Shown in pieces: positions 57,758 through 64,000 of a DNA stretch of 64,000 nt. Position numbers and translations under genes: made by a program. Origin of the DNA: Emergomyces orientalis (lineage: Eukaryota > Ascomycota > Eurotiomycetes > Onygenales > Ajellomycetaceae). The notes under the pieces are model-generated. The model was given only the letters and a program-made list of their open reading frames with translations, did not search any database and had not been told where the DNA came from. Positions within the stretch are counted from its first letter, which is position 1, and each line of letters starts with the position of its first letter. The DNA lies in assembly GCA_002110485.1 (NCBI GenBank), contig MOWL01000072.1, positions 62,001-126,000 of the forward strand. The letters run 5' to 3'.

Positions 57758-60634
57758 TCAAAGAAGGCTCTCATATTTATCAAGACCCTGTTTCTGCTGG
57801 TTAATTGGCGGTCGTAGGGATGTTTGTATCTGCGTCGAATTCCACTGTTGGCTTGGGTTTGGCTTTGGCTGACCAAACGCAGCGGAAAGGGAGGCGGCTG
57901 ACGACGTTTGCTGTTGTTGGAAATTTGATGGTGGTGGGGGAGGAATTGAGAATGGAGAGAGGGGCATGGTTGGCTGTGGTATCTGGCCAAAGGATGAAGT
58001 TGATGGTGCTGCTGACGCGGAAGTGAGTGAATAAGTTGGGTTCGCAGAGTACTGGTTCATTATCGAAGCGCGCTGTTGGGTGTTGTTGGTGTTTGTAGTC
58101 GGGGTCATTGCCGCCCAAGGCGAAGGTTGTGACGGTTGCGAAGGTTGTAACGAGGGGAATGATGACCCTATGGATGGTTGTTGTTGTGTAGTTGTAGGGG
58201 CAAGAGTAGGAAAGGAGCTCATACTCATATCTGGAGTAATCGACCGTTGGCTAGGCCCCGACAAGCTCGCAAGCGAATTACGACCTCCAGTATTGTTGGC
58301 GTTGACAGAATTGGCAGTCGACCATGCAAACCTGGGGGTGCTATCAATCTTCGCCGGCGGGTTAGTTGGATTCGGGTTTGCAGTGTCCCAAGCATTCCAG
58401 GAAGCATTGTTGGAACTAGATGCCGTTTCTTTGCCAAGGACCAAGCTTTCGAAATCTGATCGGGTGTTTTCAACTTCCGTTCCGCCATTCGCAGTTTCCA
58501 TCATTCCGAATAAATTAGAATTACTATTTCTAGGGTTTCCAGAATCGTTTGAGGAGAGCGATTGTAACTTTTTCGTTTGCTGATGCTCGACCTTTGAAGA
58601 GAGGGACTTTATCAGATCCATGAAGCGGCCAAATTGCTGGACGTTGAGCAGAGGGCCAAGGCTGAAATTCCATAATGTTGGAATGACCTCTAGAGCGATG
58701 AATTCAGTCCCGGCAATTTGGCCAACCTGTCGAAACACATTTAAGGCTGCCATCATGACTGCAGGCTCTTTTGTTTTAATAGCTTTTAGCAAGGGAACAA
58801 TTTTGTCTTGGACAGTGTATTTGTCAAGGATTGAGGTTGAACCGAGTTTGGTTTGCTGGGGCTTGCTCGAAACGCCGGGGAAGTCACTCTCCAAAGTTGA
58901 AGGTTCCTCCTTTATGGACCCACCGCATAAAATAACAAATGCTTCTAAGCCTCGAACTTTAATGGCAAGGCTGCTGGTCTTGCTGAAAACGGAAGCAATC
59001 GGAGGGAAAACGTCGTCCTTCACCGTCGAAAAATCAAGAATAGGTAGCATCACTGGGAGACATCGCATTGAAGCATCGACCAGCGAGTGGGTATTAGACT
59101 CTAATCCGAGGCGGACCAAAGGTAGTACACCTGGCAAATAGTTGTTAATAATCTTGCAAAACATCATTTAAAGGGTGCCTATAGACGCACCTTCTTTATA
59201 ATCTCGTCCAGAACAATTTTTAGCAATAAGATCCATATTTTCCAGAACAACCATGAGACTAGCATCTTTGCTGTTGTCACGTTCCTGAGTAGACCCTTTT
59301 GTTCCAACCGGGAGAAAAACCGACTTGAGGTGAGGAAGGACTTTCTCAGGAACGACTCGCGGACCGGTTGGAATAATTTTGATAATTTTAAAAACATTCG
59401 ACAAGATGAGTGGCAGTAATTCTTTGTCCTTGCTTTCATCCAAGAGGGCGCCAAGAACCTTTCTTTCAAGCACGGAAGCCGGGAACTCCGGCAGTATGCG
59501 ACCTAATCCTTTCATGAATTGGGACTTCTCGTTGACCGTTTTCGTGGGCAATGATTCCAGAAAGCGTATGGTTGACACTAGAACATTATCAAAATATTGA
59601 GATTGTTGGAACTCCTTTGCATCCATACGCTGAGCCGGTCTTCTAGCAATGAGTCTAGGCAGAACGTGTGATGCTAAATCCTTTGGTATTGGACCCGAGG
59701 AAAGAAATCCATTACTCTGTGAGGGTATTGTCGACGGTGAACTCAATAATTTTTTGTATGTAGAAGGGTTGCCATGCGTTTTAAGAGGAGATGTGTGGGG
59801 AGAATTATAAAGGGTAACAATGATAAGGCCAAGGGAAAAAAGATCCGCAGAGGAGCAGATATTCGAGTCCATTACGAAGTCAGGGGAAGTATAATCCAGG
59901 TCAAGTTGAACAGCAGCTGGCAATCTGGGATCCTGATATAAAACCTCTGAGAGCGCAAGCGGAGGCAGTGATGATTGTGACCCTGCGTCGGCTGGACCAG
60001 CAAATGCAAGGCCAGATATTTTCCAGTCGGACTTGGCGTTGATGTAGATGGCTTCAGGGTTCAGGTTGCCGTGGACGAGTCCGGCAGATTCATGCAAGAA
60101 TTCTAGGCCCTTAGCAATTTGCAATAGACCCTTCTGGATCTCGATTTCATCCAATTCGATACTATTTCCAGTTCGATTTACACCGGAGTCCCCACCGACA
60201 GATCGGCCAGTTCGTCCGCCACTTCTGGAAAACCTCTCTTGGTCATCTTTGTCCCGTAATAGTCCAGCCAAGGATGCGGTGACTGGCTCTGTTGCAAACA
60301 TCAAACCACCGTTTCGCGTATCTTCCACTGGCTCCAAGACCTGGAGAATCGAAGGATGCCTTAGCCGGGTTAGGCTGCTGGCCTCCCGCTTAAGCCTTTC
60401 AACGACTTCATCATGTATCTTTTTCAGGGAGGAGGAGTTGGACCGAGAGCCAAGGCCGCCAGACCGTGCGTCAAAGGATTTCCGATCAAAAACGAAAACA
60501 GATGCAGGGGTTCCGGTACTCTTTTTCTTGCCATCATATATCTTCCAGGGGCCGGAAGCAAATGCTGGGTGCGGGGATAGCTGGTAATTGGCAGCTATAT
60601 TTGAGCTAAAAGACTTCAAAGCAGACGAAAACAT
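57758..60634 (-). CDS. SCY1-like pseudokinase, SCYL2/Ppk32 type
   Basis: Exons 60634-59191 and 59130-57758 give 938 residues; the 60-nt intron joins RDYKE|GVLPLVRLGLES. Residues about 25-360 form a kinase-like fold that lacks catalytic residues: the HRD motif is replaced by LVHGNLNPEAIYIN and DFG by ISGLAFAG. Residues about 370-640 are HEAT-like helices (LPVMLPILDFSTVKDDVFPPIASVF). The C-terminal 300 residues are Asn/Gln/Ser/Pro-rich and end in the conserved GLDKYESLL. SCYL2 proteins bind clathrin and AP-2 and act in endosome-to-Golgi trafficking in animals; in fission yeast Ppk32 influences TORC1. The start at 60634 (MFSSALKSFSSNIAANYQLS) is the conserved one. Confidence 0.9.
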
Positions 60635-61029
60635 GGCGGACTCAGAAAAATATAAACAACCAAGAAAACCAATATATGGAAAAAGCTGTATCTGTATATG
60701 ATCAAGCTCAAACAATAAAACCAGAGAGCTTATCAGTTCAGGGAGTTATATCCCCTTCCAAAAGATTAATCTCTTGAATGCCACCCATCACACTGCATCC
60801 CGACTCATGAAGTGCTTTCTCTTCCTCCTCGACCGAAATATAGAACAGGTGTCGCAATACTCACACCAACCCCTATACGCGAACTGGCATCTATCATATA
60901 CCTTAAGCACCTAGGTATTCTGCAGCGTCTGTAAGCACGCGGCTGTCAAATTAAGATTTTGTCAGGTTCAATGCGGCTCCACAACCTTCCACCGCTAGCC
61001 ACGGTCACATGATACCACGTGCTAATCAC

Positions 61030-61036
61030 TGACTCA
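61030..61036. promoter_or_regulatory. Gcn4/CpcA-type site TGACTCA
   Basis: Exact TGACTCA, 316 bp upstream of the BAT start and 4 bp before TTATATAA. Confidence 0.6.
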
Positions 61037-61260
61037 GGCCTTATATAATGCTCGGAATATTCCTGCCGCGATGTGGCCCGAGCTCTGACCTTGGCCCCGG
61101 ATAGGCGCCCCTGATTGGCTTGCTGCCCATCTCCCTTACCGCAGACACTCGGCGCTGTGGGCTGTGGAAAAAGTCATGGCACAAAAAAAGGGCAGAAACG
61201 GAGAACCCAAAATCAACCTTCCTGCAGCCATCGGCAAATAGCCACGCCCTTCAGCAATAG

Positions 61261-61267
61261 TGACTCA
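61261..61267. promoter_or_regulatory. Gcn4/CpcA-type site TGACTCA (second copy)
   Basis: Exact TGACTCA, 85 bp upstream of the BAT start and 5 bp before TTATATA. Confidence 0.6.
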
Positions 61268-61345
61268 CCAGGTTATATACCTTCCCTTCTCCCCAATCTC
61301 TCGTATTCTCCCATCTAAACGCCAATTGACTCCTGCGAAGAAGCC

Positions 61346-62824
61346 ATGAAGTCCGCTCTATCATCAGCAGCACGCAGGGGCTTTCCTGCGCTCGGCGGCC
61401 GTAGCTCCGCATGGAGATATTCCATTCCCTACCAAAGAAATTACACCTCGAATATTGCAAGCCGGAGCGATGGATTACCTGGAATTGACGTCTCTAAGCT
61501 ATCTATTACGAAAACTACTTCTCCCAAGAAACTTACTCCTCCCGAAAAGCTTGTTTTCGGTTCAACCTTCACCGGCAAGTGCCCTGCCATTGGAAAGTCC
61601 TGCCATATATACCGTATAACTAATTGGTGTTAAATACATTTATAGACCACATGCTCATGATGAAATGGAATACCAAGGATGGGTGGCTCTCTCCAAGCAT
61701 CATCCCCTTCCAAAACCTCAGTCTCAATCCGGCCACCTGCGTTTTCCATTATGCGTTTGAGTGTTTTGAGGGAATGAAGGCATACAAGGACAAGGATGGC
61801 GGCGTCCGGTTATTCAGACCCCAAATGAATATGGCACGGCTAAATAAGTCATCGAAACGTATTGCGCTTCCAACAATTGACGGAGACGCCGCGATCAAGC
61901 TTATTAGCCAGCTTGTTAAACTAGACAGCAGATTCATTCCTCAGTAAGCTTATTGATTGAATTACTTTGGGGACTAGGTATGGGTTTGTTTGTTGTTTTT
62001 ACTGATTGGCTATTTTTCTTTTCCAGAACTCGTGGTTACTCATTATATCTAAGACCCACAATGATCGGAACCCAGGAGACTTTGGGTGTTAGCGCTCCAA
62101 ATTCCGCCATGCTCTTTGTCATTGCCAGCCCTGTTGGCCCTTATTATCCAACCGGATTCAAAGCTATATCCCTAGAAGCCACAGATTACGCAGTTCGTGC
62201 ATGGCCTGGTGGAGTTGGGGACAAAAAGCTGGGTGCAAACTATGCCCCGTGCATTGTACCACAACTTGAAGCTGCAAGGAAAGGTCATCAACAGAATCTG
62301 TGGCTATTCGGAGAAGAGGAGTACGTCACTGAGGTCGGGACCATGAATCTATTTGTTGCATTAAAGAACAAAGAAACTGGGCAGAAGGAACTCATTACTG
62401 CTCCTCTGGATGGTACGATCTTGGAGGGAGTCACAAGAGATTCCGTCCTGTCTCTTGCCCGAGAAAGATTGGGCCCCAAGGGTTGGGCGATATTAGAGCG
62501 CAAGTTGACAATGTCAGAAATTGCCCAAGCCGCTGATGAGGGAAGGATGATCGAGGTATTCGGAGCGGGAACTGCGGCTATTGTTAGCCCTGTCCGCACC
62601 ATTAGCTGGAAAGGACGTATGGTGGATTGTGGTTTGAAAGAAAATGAAGAGGCAGGAGCAGTGGCACTCGAGATGAAAAACTGGATCGAAGGGATTCAAT
62701 ATGGAGATGAAAACCATAGTTGGAGGTAAGTCAAGAGAACCATCCCCCATCCAACTAACCCCTCGTCGACCTCGTCTAGTGTTTTGTTACCTAACTCACC
62801 CTTCTTTCTAGTGTCAAAATTTAG
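61346..62824 (+). CDS. BAT1: Mitochondrial branched-chain amino-acid aminotransferase
   Basis: Exons 61346-61574, 61646-61943, 62027-62725 and 62812-62824 give 412 residues. It transfers the amino group between leucine, isoleucine or valine and 2-oxoglutarate, using PLP. Residues 1-37 (MKSALSSAARRGFPALGG and on) are Arg/Ser/Ala-rich without acid residues, a mitochondrial presequence. The fold-type IV sequence follows: KLVFGSTFTDHMLMMKWN, FHYAFECFEGMKAYKD, SLYLRPTMIGT, GDKKLGANYAP (the lysine here should be the PLP lysine), EVGTMNLF and EVFGAGTAAIVSPV. Intron 1 begins with GC (ACCG|GCAAGT) and ends in TATAG; no GT donor keeps the frame. The last exon is 13 nt and codes the C-terminal SVKI and stop. 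Two TGACTCA sites upstream suggest cross-pathway control. Confidence 0.92.
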
Positions 62825-64000
62825 TTATATTCTTTCAAAATTTACCAGGCTATGATACACATTTGCGTGATTTACATTTGCCATAGCCTAGACAACCACA
62901 TTTCCAAAACGTGTTATACCTATTTCCTATTACTATTACCTGTTTTTCGGTTTTGTCTTTTTGTATTTGGAGAACCACTTGTTTTAGATCTAGAAAAGAC
63001 ACCCCGCCAATGAATTTCTGCTACCATTTGTTGAAAGTTGCATTTACATCCTGGCCATCCAATGGATATATGAGAGGCCCAGGGTCAATCAGAGAGGGGA
63101 CATATTTATTAGTTCATAAGTTACATAATACTTTTTCTGACCGAGTCCTGTTTTATTTCCAAGGACATACAACAAGGGTCCATATTTATTACCATGCTTA
63201 CGCAGCTAGGAAAACCCCAAACGAATATTCCATCAGTCTGCAGAAATCCTGCGCATGGGCCCGCGGAGTCCATCCGATTAGTCTCCTCCCCAACCGAACC
63301 ATCCCCCCAACCATCCACTTCAAGTCTACAGGGGGGGTAGGGCGGGGGAGGCGAGGAAATTACTAACGAAGGGGGATCTACTCCAATCAATATCACAGAA
63401 GGGGGATATAGAAATCTTCATAAAGGATTCATAGATCCACGTCTTCTGAGGCGTAGAGAGTATTATTATTTTACTAGCTCCCTGCTCCTCAGACACATGC
63501 GTTCTCCGAAGTGTATTCCCCGTCAACAATTGCCGGGCGCGGGAAGGTTGAGTCGAGCTCCGCTGGAGAAGGAAGAAATGGGCGCGCATACCTAGGGCAA
63601 CCTTCACGCAAGTTGCTACCACAGGTGGTTAGCTTGCCCCTTTCCTCCGACAAACCCTTGTCTCTTTCCCGCGCATCCCCAAACCTTTTGTCTTTCTTTC
63701 TCTGAGGCTCCTGGGGCAAACTTGGGTAAAGGCTTTTTTTCCCTTCCCATTTATTTTTCACGCATATTCGGTTTCTTGACTCCAGTTCGCCCCGTTACTT
63801 TCACCAAACCCACCCTTGAACCCTGCATAACATATCAAATACTTGATTGTGCAGTGTGAATCAACTTTGTTGGCTTTCTTGTCAAATGACATGGCCATCC
63901 TGCATCCCACAATTTCCACCCAACCCAAAGCCCCTGTAATACCGCCCCTCTCTCCCCCCTTTTGCCCCCCAAATACAGAAGGATCCCGGCCCCTTGGGTA
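62825..64000. other. Region downstream of BAT to the window edge
   Basis: About 1.2 kb. It starts with T-rich 3' UTR-like sequence. Open frames (for example 63121-63396 minus and 63489-63761 minus) start with non-ATG codons or have no domain. The C-rich stretch at 63900-64000 may belong to the leader or promoter of a gene outside the window. Nothing is called. Confidence 0.5.

Larger units (their letters stand above)
60635..61345. promoter_or_regulatory. Bidirectional promoter, SCYL2/BAT
   Basis: A 711-bp spacer between divergent start codons. It contains CACGTG near 61015-61020, TGACTCA at 61030-61036 followed by TTATATAA at 61041-61048, and TGACTCA at 61261-61267 followed by TTATATA at 61273-61279. 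TGACTCA is the site of the Gcn4/CPC1/CpcA bZIP activator of amino-acid biosynthesis genes, which fits BAT. Confidence 0.6.

Noticed and set aside
1..64000. A biosynthetic, defence or CRISPR-like system
   Set aside because: The genes are unrelated housekeeping and regulatory functions; no backbone enzymes, arrays or mobile-element ends were seen.

Overview
The window is nuclear DNA of a filamentous ascomycete, most likely a eurotiomycete and possibly from the Onygenales. The evidence is many short introns (about 50-160 nt) with GT..AG ends and CTAAC-like branch points, long leaders rich in simple repeats, and protein families typical of Pezizomycotina. The order-level placement is inferred from gene content and style, not from a search. 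Fourteen protein-coding genes can be supported; most splice sites below were chosen because they restore conserved protein sequence and keep the frame to the stop.

Layout. 1-3023 (-): PHO81/nuc-2-type phosphate regulator (SPX, ankyrin, start of a GDPD-like region), cut by the left edge. 7207-9731 (+) and 12442-13751 (-): two convergent single-pass membrane proteins with long disordered tails. 16702-18775 (+): a DHA1-type MFS exporter, convergent with 19374-21407 (-), an inositol-transporter-like MFS protein. 21712-24534 (-): GCN20-type ABCF ATPase. 24535-29962: a 5.4-kb gap. 29963-33418 (+): a large disordered protein with one acidic DWDGDFEFED motif. 35667-37543 (+): a fungal F-box-like gene with an in-frame TGA in its best first exon. 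38057-39360 (-) SEC13 and 39954-41259 (+) PEX20 diverge from a 0.6-kb spacer. 42124-44171 (+): WHI2-like BTB protein. 45140-47229 (+): SNF5/SFH1. 48756-49406 (-): a small conserved-looking unknown. 51459-54193 (-): dipeptidyl peptidase III. 54194-57757: a gap with unidentified open frames. 57758-60634 (-): SCYL2-type pseudokinase. 61346-62824 (+): mitochondrial branched-chain aminotransferase, divergent from SCYL2.

The genes are ordinary housekeeping and regulatory functions (phosphate sensing, amino-acid control, secretion, peroxisome import, chromatin remodelling, peptide turnover) and do not form a cluster. I found no mobile element, RNA gene or secondary-metabolite cluster that I could support.

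The most unusual observations concern gene structure. PHO81 has a start codon split by an intron (AT|G), a GC-AG intron and an 18-nt microexon. SEC13 has a first coding exon consisting only of ATG. BAT has a consensus GC-AG intron, a 13-nt last exon, and two copies of a TGACTCA-plus-TATA module upstream. The DPP III gene encodes a likely mitochondrial presequence followed by an internal cytosolic start.
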